Source of the DNA: an uncultured Enterorhabdus sp.
GTDB taxonomy: Bacteria > Actinomycetota > Coriobacteriia > Coriobacteriales > Eggerthellaceae
Assembly (NCBI GenBank): GCA_947645965.1
Contig: CANSES010000011.1
Span: forward strand, 1 to 30,627
DNA: 30,627 nt
Reading direction: 5' to 3'
How positions within the stretch are numbered: the first letter of the stretch is position 1; every line of letters begins with the position of its first letter. The notes beneath the pieces were generated by a model. It did no database searches. It had not been told where the DNA came from and saw nothing but the letters and a program-made list of their open reading frames with translations. Of this stretch, positions 6,039 to 13,500 are shown piece after piece. Made by a program: the position numbers and the translations under genes.

Positions 6039-8285
6039 CTAGCTCTCGTCAGTTACCTTGTAGATGCGGCACAGGCTTGACTTGTAGTTCGACCCTACGC
6101 CGCATTCGCCCACGGAATCCCAGTCGAGCAGGCGGTTGATGTTGAGATCGTCGACGTCGAAGTTGTTCTCCAAGCCAGCCTCGGGATGCGACCAACCATG
6201 AGTAGTAGCCACCACGCGAGGATCGACGGCCGGCGTAGTCTTGATCATGCGCTTGGCGCGGCCATAAAGGCCCTCCACCCATACCCACTCACCATCGTTC
6301 ACGCCATAGGCGGCGGCGGTATCAGGATGGATCTCAAGCGTAGGCTCGGGAGCGATGGCGCGCAGGTGCTCTTGGCGTCGGTTCTCGCTATGGAACGTAT
6401 TGAAGTCACGGCAGCCGGTGATGATGATCAGGGGATAATCCTCGTATTTGTCCGGCGTGGAATAGGGGCTAGGCGCCGGCTCGTGATAAGCGGGCATGGG
6501 ATCCATCCCCAGATTGGCGTAGAACGTCGACCAGAGCTCCACACGACCCGTAGGGGTGTTGAAGCCTGGCTGGCCATCCGGTCGCAGCAGCCCCTTTTCG
6601 TACTTGTAATACTCGTAAGGCAGATAGACGGGAGCCTCCTCCTGCATCTGCTCGAAAGTAAGGCCGGTGGGCTCCAAGATGTAGGAGTACATGTCTTCCA
6701 CCGTCTCCCAAGGCCACGCCTCAGGATTGAACCGCTTGCCCAGCTCGAGGTTGATCTCCATATCCGATTTGACCTCGCCGCCGTCAACAGCCTTGTTGAT
6801 GGTCTCTCCGTGCTGCACGCCATCGCCCACGCGAATGCCATTGCGCTCCGGATACGTAGCCGCGGGCAGAACAATGTCACACAGCTTGTTCATCGTAACC
6901 GTCATGAACAGGTCGACGCCCACGTTGAACTCATTGAGCAGCAACGCCTTCTCCGCACGCACCGGATCGGGACCCGTACCCGTCAGCAGATCCGAGGTCT
7001 GGATCCAAGCCGCCTTCTGGACATAGGGCTCACCAGTCTCACAGGCACGGAGAATCAGCTGGTCGGAAGCATTAGTGACACCCGATCGATAGAAGGGGTA
7101 CTCCTTAAGGCCGAGCATCTTCTCCTTCTGCTCCGGCGAGAGGAATTCGCTACCCCAGCCACCAATGTACTGCAGGAGCTCCGGCGGAACGATCATGCCA
7201 CCCGGCTTCTCCAGATTGCCCGTGATGGCCGCGATGGAGAACATAGCCTGGCTGCCCGGCAGAGCCTCCTTAGTCTGGTCGATGGCAACGCCCCATTGCA
7301 GCGCCATGCCATCAGCGGCAGCGATGGCGCGAGAGGCTTCGACGAACTCCTCCTCGTCCACCCAGCACACCTCGGCCACCCGTGCCGGAGTCCACTCGCT
7401 CACCCTCTCGGCAAACTCGTCGAACCCATAGCACCAGCGCTCCACGAACTCATGATCGTAGAGGCCCTCCTTGATGATGACGTTGGCCATGCCCATGGCC
7501 AGGGCTGCGTCGGTGCCAGGGCGAATCTGCAGCCAGTACTTGGCACGCGAGGCAAGCCAGGTCAAGCGCGGATCGATAACCACCAACTCGCTCCCGCGAT
7601 GCATGCAGTCGGTGATCCAAGGGCCATACAAACCATCAGAGTTGGAGGCGATGGGGTTGTTTCCCCAGATCAGAATAATCTCCGGCACCTTCCAGGCCGG
7701 ATTGTCGTAGCGATCGGCAAATTGCTGGGAGTAGTCGCCCACGTAGAAATTACCGCAAGTGGATTGGCAGCCAAACACACGGGGGAGATAGCAAGCGATG
7801 CCGTTGATGCCCGACGTAAGGTTAGGACTTCCGAACGACCAGGCCAGGCGCGAGATGTACGTGGCGATATCGCGGCCGGTGCCCTTCCAGAACGAGACCG
7901 ACTCCGCGCCGAAGTTATCCCGGTAGTACTTGAATCTCTCCTCAATGGTGTCGAAGGCCTCTTCCCACGTGATGCGCTCCCACTTAGAGGCATCTCCGCG
8001 GAACTGAGGGTCTCGCTTGAGAGGATAACGCAGACGATCCTCATGGTTCACAGCCTCAGTCAGCGCCAGGCAACGACAGCAGAGACGTCCCTGGTTGTAC
8101 GGATTATCGGGGTCGCCTTCGACGCGGACGAGCTTGCCATCCTTGTCGGTGAACATGAGCACCCCGCAGCCGTCGTGGCATCCAGGGCCCGACCAGGCGC
8201 TTCCCCGCGTGACAGTCAGGTCTCCCACCTGATAGCGATAGGGCTTGTCGTGGGGAACACGAACGCACGCCTCGCTAATTTCCAT
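6039..8285 (-). CDS. Mo/W-bisMGD oxidoreductase, catechol dehydroxylase/acetylene hydratase-like
   Basis: This 748-residue catalytic subunit belongs to the DMSO reductase superfamily. An Fe-S site is indicated by C36-x3-C40 and C69 or C70 plus C72 (NQGRLCCRC). It is followed by typical cofactor-domain sequences: RYPLKRDPQFRGD, WERITWEEAFDTIEE, IWGNNPIASN, GTDAALAMGMANVII, and the C-terminal YPLIIITGCRDFNTFHSENR and HPDTAAAYGVNDGEWVWVE. Cys165, after SPNLTS, lies close to where acetylene hydratase has its metal-ligand Cys, so it is a candidate Mo/W ligand. There is no twin-arginine signal, so it should act in the cytoplasm. AAGGAGGAG is well spaced before the ATG. Relatives in gut Eggerthellaceae reductively dehydroxylate catechols; similarity to acetylene hydratase and transhydroxylase is from memory. 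The reaction here is unknown: aromatic dehydroxylation is the leading guess and hydration or transhydroxylation the alternatives. Confidence 0.88.
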   Translation of the reverse strand: MEISEACVRVPHDKPYRYQVGDLTVTRGSAWSGPGCHDGCGVLMFTDKDGKLVRVEGDPDNPYNQGRLCCRCLALTEAVNHEDRLRYPLKRDPQFRGDASKWERITWEEAFDTIEERFKYYRDNFGAESVSFWKGTGRDIATYISRLAWSFGSPNLTSGINGIACYLPRVFGCQSTCGNFYVGDYSQQFADRYDNPAWKVPEIILIWGNNPIASNSDGLYGPWITDCMHRGSELVVIDPRLTWLASRAKYWLQIRPGTDAALAMGMANVIIKEGLYDHEFVERWCYGFDEFAERVSEWTPARVAEVCWVDEEEFVEASRAIAAADGMALQWGVAIDQTKEALPGSQAMFSIAAITGNLEKPGGMIVPPELLQYIGGWGSEFLSPEQKEKMLGLKEYPFYRSGVTNASDQLILRACETGEPYVQKAAWIQTSDLLTGTGPDPVRAEKALLLNEFNVGVDLFMTVTMNKLCDIVLPAATYPERNGIRVGDGVQHGETINKAVDGGEVKSDMEINLELGKRFNPEAWPWETVEDMYSYILEPTGLTFEQMQEEAPVYLPYEYYKYEKGLLRPDGQPGFNTPTGRVELWSTFYANLGMDPMPAYHEPAPSPYSTPDKYEDYPLIIITGCRDFNTFHSENRRQEHLRAIAPEPTLEIHPDTAAAYGVNDGEWVWVEGLYGRAKRMIKTTPAVDPRVVATTHGWSHPEAGLENNFDVDDLNINRLLDWDSVGECGVGSNYKSSLCRIYKVTDES

Positions 8286-8292
8286 ATTCGCT

Positions 8293-8322
8293 CCTCCTTA
8301 TCCTCGATTGGCCAGAAGGAGG
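8293..8322 (-). promoter_or_regulatory. Possible RBS-sequestering hairpin before the Mo-enzyme gene
   Basis: The ribosome-binding site AAGGAGG (plus-strand CCTCCTT, 8293-8299) can pair perfectly with upstream CCTCCTT (plus-strand AAGGAGG, 8316-8322) over a 16-nt loop. An alternative pairing ATCCTC/GAGGAT (8300-8305 with 8319-8324) would exclude it. Confidence 0.35.
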
Positions 8323-8430
8323 ATCAGAAGGCCGAGACAGCCTCGGGGAAGAGACGATCGACCGTTCCCCTCCTTCCGCTCACACCTTATCGAGCAGAAA
8401 AGGGGTCGAAAACGAGCGGCTTCGGCGCCA

Positions 8431-8453
8431 TAGGCCAACATTTCGATGGCCTA
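8431..8453 (-). promoter_or_regulatory. Dyad operator candidate upstream of the Mo-enzyme operon
   Basis: TAGGCCA and TGGCCTA form a perfect 7-bp inverted repeat with a 9-nt spacer, about 145 nt upstream of the Mo-enzyme start. The size fits a dimeric helix-turn-helix regulator. The regulator is not identified. Confidence 0.45.
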
Positions 8454-8476
8454 AAGCAACCTGTTCCCAACGCAAA

Positions 8477-8510
8477 GGCGCCCGGCCCCGCCTTCGCGGA
8501 ACCGGGCGCC
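8477..8510 (-). terminator. Terminator hairpin after the dtxR-like gene
   Basis: GGCGCCCGG (8477-8485) and CCGGGCGCC (8502-8510) form a perfect 9-bp GC stem, 23 nt past the stop of the regulator gene. Only a short TTT follows on the minus strand. Confidence 0.7.
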
Positions 8511-8533
8511 TCGCGTCTTCTCAGACGACGACC

Positions 8534-8914
8534 CTACAGGTTGAGTCCCTTGATGTAGGTCGACCACTTCTCGAACGACTCGTCGCTGATGGCGTGCTCC
8601 ATGAGACAGGCCTCGTGGTCGGCTCGCTCCTCGGGGATGCCGAGGGCCTTGTGCAGGAACTGGAACAGCAGGTTATGACGATCCAGCACCGACAAGCCGT
8701 AATCGTAGCCCGGCTTCGTCAGGGTGATGTCGCCGTAGTAGGGCTGCTCCGCGTAGCCCTTCTCCTTCAGAACCGACATGGCCTTGTTGACCGACGCCTT
8801 CGAGACGCCCATCTTGGTAGCCACGTCGACGGACCGGATGGGCTTCTCCGGCGAGGCCCCCAGCATGACCATGGCTTCGAGATAGTCCTCGTGGGACATG
8901 GACATCTTCTCCAC
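8534..8914 (-). CDS. DtxR/MntR-family metal-dependent transcriptional repressor
   Basis: This 126-residue protein has an N-terminal winged helix (MSMSHEDYLEAMVMLG, RSVDVATKMGVSKASVNKAMSVLKEKGY) and a short metal-binding/dimerisation domain with His, Glu and Cys residues (GIPEERADHEACLMEHAISDE). It has no SH3-like third domain, as in short MntR-type members. The GTG at 8914 has GGAGGGG a few bases upstream; internal ATGs at 8905 and 8899 are alternatives. It is the last gene of the feo unit, 64 nt after the Cys-rich gene, with a 24-nt inverted repeat in that gap and a terminator behind it. Fe(II)-dependent repression of the feo genes is the expected role. Manganese sensing cannot be excluded. 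Confidence 0.88.
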   Translation of the reverse strand: MEKMSMSHEDYLEAMVMLGASPEKPIRSVDVATKMGVSKASVNKAMSVLKEKGYAEQPYYGDITLTKPGYDYGLSVLDRHNLLFQFLHKALGIPEERADHEACLMEHAISDESFEKWSTYIKGLNL

Positions 8915-8936
8915 CGCACCCCTCCCTTCCTTAGGT

Positions 8937-8960
8937 ACGGGCTATGGTACCACAGCCCGT
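8937..8960. promoter_or_regulatory. 24-bp inverted repeat upstream of the dtxR-like gene
   Basis: ACGGGCTATGGT and ACCACAGCCCGT are inverted-complementary except at one pair and meet at a central GGTACC. The site is 23 nt upstream of the regulator's GTG. It may be an autoregulatory operator, or an RNA hairpin that tunes the last gene of the unit. Confidence 0.45.
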
Positions 8961-8978
8961 CGCTGCCAGGCGGAAGGC

Positions 8979-9251
8979 TCAGCGTTCGACCAAACCGCCG
9001 TCGCAACGGGCCGGGATCGAGGCCGCCAGGGCTGGCTTGTCCGACAGCCCGAGGGACGACGCTCCCTGGGAAGGACAGCCGCCCGAGGGACAGCTGCCGC
9101 CGGCGCAGCCCGCGCATCCGGCGCAGCCTCCCTCCTTATCGTGGCAGTCGCAGAGGCCACGATGGGTCAGGCGCCGTACCGCCAGGGCGGCGAGGGCGGC
9201 GATGACCGCCAGCAGCAGCACCGTCGAGGGGGTGAAGGCCATCTCAAGCAT
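8979..9251 (-). CDS. FeoB-associated Cys-rich membrane protein
   Basis: This 90-residue protein has one N-terminal membrane helix (about residues 10-26, TVLLLAVIAALAALAV) followed by a cytosolic Cys cluster: C34, C36, C43, C46, C49, C54 and C59 in CDCHDKEGGCAGCAGCAGG and onward. This is the usual form of the small FeoB-associated Cys-rich proteins, thought to help FeoB handle Fe(II). The tail from residue 60 to 90 is longer than in many members and ends in another Cys. AAGGAG lies 7 nt before the ATG. It begins 26 nt after the feoB stop, so it is co-transcribed with it. The family role is not well established biochemically. Confidence 0.85.
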   Translation of the reverse strand: MLEMAFTPSTVLLLAVIAALAALAVRRLTHRGLCDCHDKEGGCAGCAGCAGGSCPSGGCPSQGASSLGLSDKPALAASIPARCDGGLVER

Positions 9252-9277
9252 CGTCGTTCTCCTTCAGACGTCGGGCT

Positions 9278-11809
9278 CTAGGCGTTCTGGGCGGCCGTGC
9301 CGGCAGCCACCTTGTCCTGCCTGGGACGCGGCGCGGGGCGCAGCAGCAGGAACAGCATGCCAGCCAGCACGGCCAGGGCCACCACGGTCCACAGGCTGAA
9401 GCCCACCTCGCCCAGGGCCAGGCCGCCCAGCTGGTAGATCATGAGGCCCACGCACCAGGCGAACCCGCACAGGTAGCCGATGGTCGCCCAGGTCCACTTG
9501 GCGGACATCATCTGGCGGCGGATGGTGCCGATGGCCGCGAAGCAGGGAGCACACAGCAGGTTGAAGGCGCAGAAGGCCATGATGGCCGCGCTGCCGCCGC
9601 CCAGCATGGCGGCAAAGGAGGCCCACAGGGACGGATCGGTCTCGCCCGCCTCGCCGAGGCTGGTGATGACGCCCACGGTGGCCACGACGTTCTCCTTGGC
9701 CACCAGGCCCGTGATGGAGGTGACGGTGGACTCCCAGGTGCCGAAGCCCAGCGGCGCGAAGACCCACGCCAGCAGGTTGCCCAAGCCAGCCATCAGGCTG
9801 TACTGGATGTAGTCGTCCATGTCGGGGTCAAGCAGGCCGAACTGCCCCTCGTAGAAGCCGAAGTTGAGCAAAAACCAGATGACCATCGAAGACAGGAAGA
9901 TGATGGTTCCGGCCTTCACCACGTAGCTGCGCACGCGCTCCCACATGGACAGCAGCACGTTCTTCACCGTGGGCAGGTGATACTGGGGCAGCTCCATGAT
10001 GAAGGGAGCCGCCTCGCCGGAGAAGGCCTTGAACTTCTTGAGGATGATGCAGGACAGAATGATGGCAGCCAGCCCCATGAAGTAGAACAGGGGCGCCACC
10101 CACCAGGTGGCCTCGTAATCGCCGCCCGCCAGAGCGCCGAAGACCAGCGCGATGATGGGGAGCTTGGCACCACAGGGGATCATGGTGGTGGTCATGATGG
10201 TCATGCGGCGATCGCGCTCGTTCTCGATGGTCTTGGTGGCCATGACGGCGGGCACGCCGCAGCCGCTCGCGATGAGCATCGGGATGAAGGACTTGCCCGA
10301 AAGCCCGAAGCGGCGGAACACGCGGTCCATGATGAAGGCAACGCGCGCCATATAGCCGCAGCCCTCCAAGAAACCGAGCAGGATGAACAGCACGATCAGC
10401 TGCGGGATGAAGCCGATAACGGCACCCACGCCGGCGATGATGCCGTCCAGGATGAGGGACTGGATCCACGGCGCGGCGTCAATGGCCTCAAGCCAGCCGC
10501 CCACCACCACGGGCACGCCCACGTGGTAGAGGCCGTAGCCTGCCGGATCGGGCTCCTCAGCCTCGAGGGCCCTGGCGAAGGTGGCGGAGCCGATGGTCTC
10601 GATGGCGACCTCGCCGGTCTCCTCGTCCTCGACCTCCATCTCGCCCTCGACGCCCGCGCTGGCGGCGGCGTATAGGAAGTTCTCGATGACCTCCTCGTCC
10701 TCGGCGTTAGGCTCCTCAGCCGCGAGGGCGGCGGTGAAGCCCTCCACGTCCAGACCGTCCTTCTCGGCCGCCTCCAGGTAGGCATCGATCTGCGCCTGGT
10801 AGCCCTCGTACTCCTCGGCGTCGGCCTCGTAGGACTCGGTGTTGGTGTAGAGCCAGCCGTCGCCGAACAGACCGTCGTTGGCCCAGTCGGTCACGAGCGT
10901 GCCCACCGTGGACACGGAGATGTAGTACACGAGGAACATGATGACGATGAAGATGGGCAGGCCGAGGACGCGGTTGGTGACCACGCGGTCGATCTTCTGG
11001 GTGGTGGTCAGGGCCTTGGGCGACTTCTTGACGCACGCGGCGCACACCTCGCCGATGTTGTCGTAGCGCTCGTTGGTGACGATGGACTCGGCGTCGTCAT
11101 CCTCGGCCTCCTCAAGCGCCTCGCGGATGGCGTCGATGCGCACCAGGTCATCCGCCGGCAAGCCGAGCGCGTCGATGGTCAGCTCCTCGCCCTCCAGCAG
11201 CTTGATGGCGAACCAGCGAGCCTGGGCCGGCTTCACGCGAGAGCCCAGGATGTCGGACACCTGCGCGAGCGCCGCCTCGGCATCGCCGGAGAAGCGCAGC
11301 TCGGGAGTGGCAGGCTGGCCCGCCTTGGCCGCCTCGACCGCCTTCGCGATAAGCTCCTCGACGCCCCGCCCTTTGAGCGCGGTGGTCTCGACAACGGGAC
11401 AGCCCAGACGCTGCGAGAGCCCCTCCACATTGATCTCATCACCGTTCTTGCGCACCAGGTCCATCATGTTGAGCGCGACGACCACCGGCAGGCCCAGGTC
11501 CAGGATCTGCGTGGTCAGGTACAGGTTGCGTTCCAGGTTGGTGGCGTCCACCAGGTTGACCACCACGTCGGGCTGCCCGCTCAGCAGGTAGTCACGCGTG
11601 ACGATCTCCTCGGGGGTGTAGGGGGAAAGCGAGTACACTCCCGGCAGGTCCGTGACGGTCACGTCCTTGTCGCGGGTGTACTTGCCCTCCTTCTTCTCAA
11701 CGGTCACGCCGGGCCAGTTGCCAACGTACTGGTTGGCCCCCGTGAGCTCGTTGAACATGGTCGTCTTGCCGCAGTTGGGATTGCCGGCAAGCGCAATGTT
11801 GATTCCCAT
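9278..11809 (-). CDS. feoB: Ferrous iron transport protein B
   Basis: This 843-residue Fe(II) transporter has an N-terminal G domain: G1 GNPNCGKTT at residues 9-17, G3 DLPG at 54-57 and G4 NMMD at 114-117. It is followed by the polytopic domain with the conserved Gate motifs (FLEGCGYMARVAFIMDRVFR and SGCGVPAVMATKTIENERDR). Between the first two membrane segments there is an acidic insertion of about 110 residues (about 319-432, rich in Glu, Asp and Ala) on what should be the outer face. The start at 11809 is preferred because GGAAGG is 6 nt upstream; an upstream TTG at 11863 would add 18 purine-codon residues. A 14-bp palindrome lies 50-65 nt upstream of the start codon. It is the central gene of the feo unit. 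Confidence 0.95.
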   Translation of the reverse strand: MGINIALAGNPNCGKTTMFNELTGANQYVGNWPGVTVEKKEGKYTRDKDVTVTDLPGVYSLSPYTPEEIVTRDYLLSGQPDVVVNLVDATNLERNLYLTTQILDLGLPVVVALNMMDLVRKNGDEINVEGLSQRLGCPVVETTALKGRGVEELIAKAVEAAKAGQPATPELRFSGDAEAALAQVSDILGSRVKPAQARWFAIKLLEGEELTIDALGLPADDLVRIDAIREALEEAEDDDAESIVTNERYDNIGEVCAACVKKSPKALTTTQKIDRVVTNRVLGLPIFIVIMFLVYYISVSTVGTLVTDWANDGLFGDGWLYTNTESYEADAEEYEGYQAQIDAYLEAAEKDGLDVEGFTAALAAEEPNAEDEEVIENFLYAAASAGVEGEMEVEDEETGEVAIETIGSATFARALEAEEPDPAGYGLYHVGVPVVVGGWLEAIDAAPWIQSLILDGIIAGVGAVIGFIPQLIVLFILLGFLEGCGYMARVAFIMDRVFRRFGLSGKSFIPMLIASGCGVPAVMATKTIENERDRRMTIMTTTMIPCGAKLPIIALVFGALAGGDYEATWWVAPLFYFMGLAAIILSCIILKKFKAFSGEAAPFIMELPQYHLPTVKNVLLSMWERVRSYVVKAGTIIFLSSMVIWFLLNFGFYEGQFGLLDPDMDDYIQYSLMAGLGNLLAWVFAPLGFGTWESTVTSITGLVAKENVVATVGVITSLGEAGETDPSLWASFAAMLGGGSAAIMAFCAFNLLCAPCFAAIGTIRRQMMSAKWTWATIGYLCGFAWCVGLMIYQLGGLALGEVGFSLWTVVALAVLAGMLFLLLRPAPRPRQDKVAAGTAAQNA

Positions 11810-11859
11810 GATCTGCCTTCCGTCTCTCTCGTGTTTCTCTCGTATCTCTCTCATTAGCG

Positions 11860-11873
11860 TCAACTTAAGTTAA
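11860..11873. promoter_or_regulatory. Palindromic operator candidate upstream of feoB
   Basis: TCAACTTAAGTTAA has a perfect 10-bp core palindrome (AACTTAAGTT) and one mismatched pair in the outer bases. It lies about 50 nt upstream of feoB, where a DtxR-type box is expected. On the minus strand it runs into TAAGTTGACGCTAATGAG, which resembles the motif upstream of the two feoA genes. Confidence 0.5.
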
Positions 11874-11880
11874 CCACTAC

Positions 11881-12420
11881 TAACTGCAATGCCAAAAAAA
11901 TCGCGCCCCTGCGCGAACGCGACCGTGACCGCCCAGCCGCTTGGCCACTTGACCCCCCCAGCCGCTTGGCCACTTGACCGCTTGACCGCTTGGCCCCCAG
12001 CCGCTTGGCCGCCTCGGAGCCCCCCATCGCCAAAAGTGCAAAACTCCGCTCTCGAACTGGCTTTTCACTCGCGATGAACCAGCCGCTTGCGAAAGATCCT
12101 CGCCAGCGGAGCCAGTAGGGCGGCCCGGATGATCGGCGCCACGCGAGCGAGCAAGCGCAAGCCGCAGGATGCGAAGCGCAGAGCGATGGCTCAGAGCGCG
12201 GGGCTCGGGGTACGCGGCCCAAGACACGAAGCTCGGAGCACGAAGCTCGGGGCACAAAGCACGGGGCCCGGACTCAAAGCGAAGGGCGCGAGCCAAGCCC
12301 AAGCGCAGGGCGCTGGACGCAAGCCGGCGCGGGAAGCGCGACACCTCAGACGCCGCCGCTCGACACGACCCCAGGAGGTGCGGCCGATCTGGCGTGACGC
12401 GAGGGCGCGACCTGGGGGCC
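11881..12420. other. Gene-free repetitive spacer between feoA and feoB
   Basis: I see no credible gene in these 540 nt; the open frames translate to Arg/Ser/Gly-rich repeats. It holds a tandem duplication (11932-11979) with further partial copies of CAGCCGCTTGGCC to 12010, and a second degenerate array around 12200-12270 built on ACGAAGCTCGG. No clear terminator follows feoA. Confidence 0.6.
11932..12010. repeat. Tandem repeat (CAGCCGCTTGGCC units)
   Basis: Two exact 23-bp copies (11932-11954 and 11957-11979) are offset by 25 bp, followed by GACCGCTT sub-repeats and a third truncated copy at 11996-12010. Confidence 0.85.
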
Positions 12421-12660
12421 CTAGGAGACCAGCACCTGCTGGGCCTCGTCCTTGCGCAGCGACAGCTCGAAGCCGCGCACGGTCACCTCGATGGGATCGC
12501 CGAGCGGCGCCACCTTGCGCACGAAGACGTCGGTGCCCTTCGTGATGCCCATGTCCATGATGCGGCGCTTCACCGCACCCTCACCCGTCAGGCGACGAAC
12601 CACTGCCGACTGCCCCACCGGCACGTCGCGCAGCGTCCGCGTCCCTTCCATCTCGCTCAT
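12421..12660 (-). CDS. feoA: FeoA-like SH3 protein
   Basis: This 79-residue protein is of typical FeoA length. It begins MSEMEGTRTLRDVPVGQSAV and carries the core features of the SH3-like FeoA fold: RIMDMGITKGTDVFV, then PLGDPIEVTVRGFELSLR near the C-terminus. FeoA is a small cytosolic partner of FeoB. The start is at 12660, where AAGGAAAGGA precedes the ATG; a longer in-frame reading upstream would pass through the parS site and is not credible. It is separated from feoB by about 610 nt of repetitive DNA, unusually far for this pair. A 15-bp motif shared with the second feoA-like gene lies about 28-42 nt upstream. Confidence 0.92.
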   Translation of the reverse strand: MSEMEGTRTLRDVPVGQSAVVRRLTGEGAVKRRIMDMGITKGTDVFVRKVAPLGDPIEVTVRGFELSLRKDEAQQVLVS

Positions 12661-12687
12661 TCCTTTCCTTCCCTTCAAACTCGTGGC

Positions 12688-12702
12688 GCTAACACTGATA
12701 GG
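12688..12702 (+). promoter_or_regulatory. Shared 15-bp feoA upstream motif, copy 1
   Basis: GCTAACACTGATAGG here is repeated exactly, in the opposite orientation, at 13501-13515 upstream of the second feoA-like gene. The outer CTA...TAG are inverted. It is a candidate iron-regulator site. Confidence 0.55.
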
Positions 12703-12736
12703 CATCTGCCCGAAGACACGTCGCCCGCCGTCGGAA

Positions 12737-12752
12737 TGTTTCACGTGAAACA
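12737..12752. other. parS: parS (ParB-binding site), copy 1
   Basis: TGTTTCACGTGAAACA is a perfect 16-bp palindrome identical to the canonical chromosomal parS. ParB/Spo0J nucleates here for origin segregation. Its flanks (GAA before, TCGTACGC after) are shared with the second copy. Confidence 0.92.
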
Positions 12753-13074
12753 CTCGTACGCCGCAACGGAAGCTATTCCCGCGAAATACCGGCGGAATCC
12801 CAGCAAGATTCCGACGCAATCCCCGCCGAGACTCCGGCAAAGTCCCGCCAAAGTCTCTCCGAAGCCCCCCGAGGGCTTTCCCGGGATCCTCGCAAGATCA
12901 TCGCGAACCGCTCGCGAACCGCTCGCAAGACGCCCACCCTATCGCGTTCGCCCTCGCAGCCGCATCGCGTTCGCCCTCGCAACCGCTTAGAGCTCGCCCC
13001 CGCAGCCACACCGCGCTCGGCCCCGCAGTCGCATCGCCCCGCCCCATGCCTCGCGAACTCCCATGCCACGCGAA

Positions 13075-13090
13075 TGTTTCACGTGAAACA
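13075..13090. other. parS: parS (ParB-binding site), copy 2
   Basis: This is the same perfect TGTTTCACGTGAAACA palindrome, 338 bp from copy 1, with the same flanking GAA and TCGTACGC. The shared flanks suggest that one copy arose by local duplication. Confidence 0.92.
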
Positions 13091-13148
13091 TTCGTACGCG
13101 CCATGATGCGACCCAGGCACTGCGCGGAATGCAGCCGGCAGCTCGGCC

Positions 13149-13493
13149 CTAAGCAGCGGCGGTGATGATCTTCGACGCCACCGAACGGTCGAGCGCCACT
13201 TGAGCGCCCTTGACCTCGACGATGTAGTTGCCGGCCTGCTCGCTCACCACGCGCACGACGGCGCCCTCGACGAAGCCGAGGTTCTCCAGATGATGATGCA
13301 CCTCGCCGCGTCCGCGCACCTTCGCCACGCGCGCCGCGTCCCCGCTTCGCAGAAACGTGAGCGGCATCTGGGGCAGCGCGCCCGCCGCGGTCGTCGGGTC
13401 CATCGTCGCCGGAACGGCAGCGGAGACGACGGTCACCCTGCCGTCTGCAGCGCCAGCGAAGCCAGCGCCGGTCATCGTCATCACGCCTTCCAT
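13149..13493 (-). CDS. FeoA-like protein with N-terminal extension
   Basis: This 114-residue protein has a C-terminal FeoA/SH3 domain: PLTFLRSGDAARVAKVRG, HHHLENLGFVEGAVVRVVSE, and NYIVEVKGAQVALDRSVASK. About 45 residues precede it (MEGVMTMTGAGFAGAADGRV...), Ala/Thr/Gly-rich and without a recognisable motif. The ATG at 13493 is chosen because TAGGAG lies 5 nt upstream; a longer frame to 13565 has no such support. That ribosome-binding site overlaps the end of the shared 15-bp motif, so a repressor bound there could also cover the transcript start region. It is the first gene of the feo region on this strand. A role with FeoB is expected; why two FeoA-like proteins are kept is unclear. Confidence 0.85.
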   Translation of the reverse strand: MEGVMTMTGAGFAGAADGRVTVVSAAVPATMDPTTAAGALPQMPLTFLRSGDAARVAKVRGRGEVHHHLENLGFVEGAVVRVVSEQAGNYIVEVKGAQVALDRSVASKIITAAA

Positions 13494-13500
13494 GCAGACT

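Larger units (their letters stand above)
12661..13148. other. Gene-free spacer containing two parS sites
   Basis: No gene is credible here. It holds the shared 15-bp motif (12688-12702), parS sites at 12737-12752 and 13075-13090, and between them degenerate direct repeats, notably ATCGCGTTCGCCCTCGCA in two copies near 12943-12985. Confidence 0.7.

Noticed and set aside
6186..8558. 790-residue plus-strand frame opposite the Mo-enzyme gene
   Set aside because: It is the antisense shadow of a clear DMSO-reductase-family gene and has no recognisable motif.
11860..12344. Arg/Ser-rich minus-strand frames between feoA and feoB
   Set aside because: They translate the tandem repeats, have no ribosome-binding site and lack gene-like codon use.
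12421..12840. Longer feoA reading with 60 extra N-terminal residues
   Set aside because: The extension would run through parS and the shared upstream motif; the ribosome-binding site supports the start at 12660.
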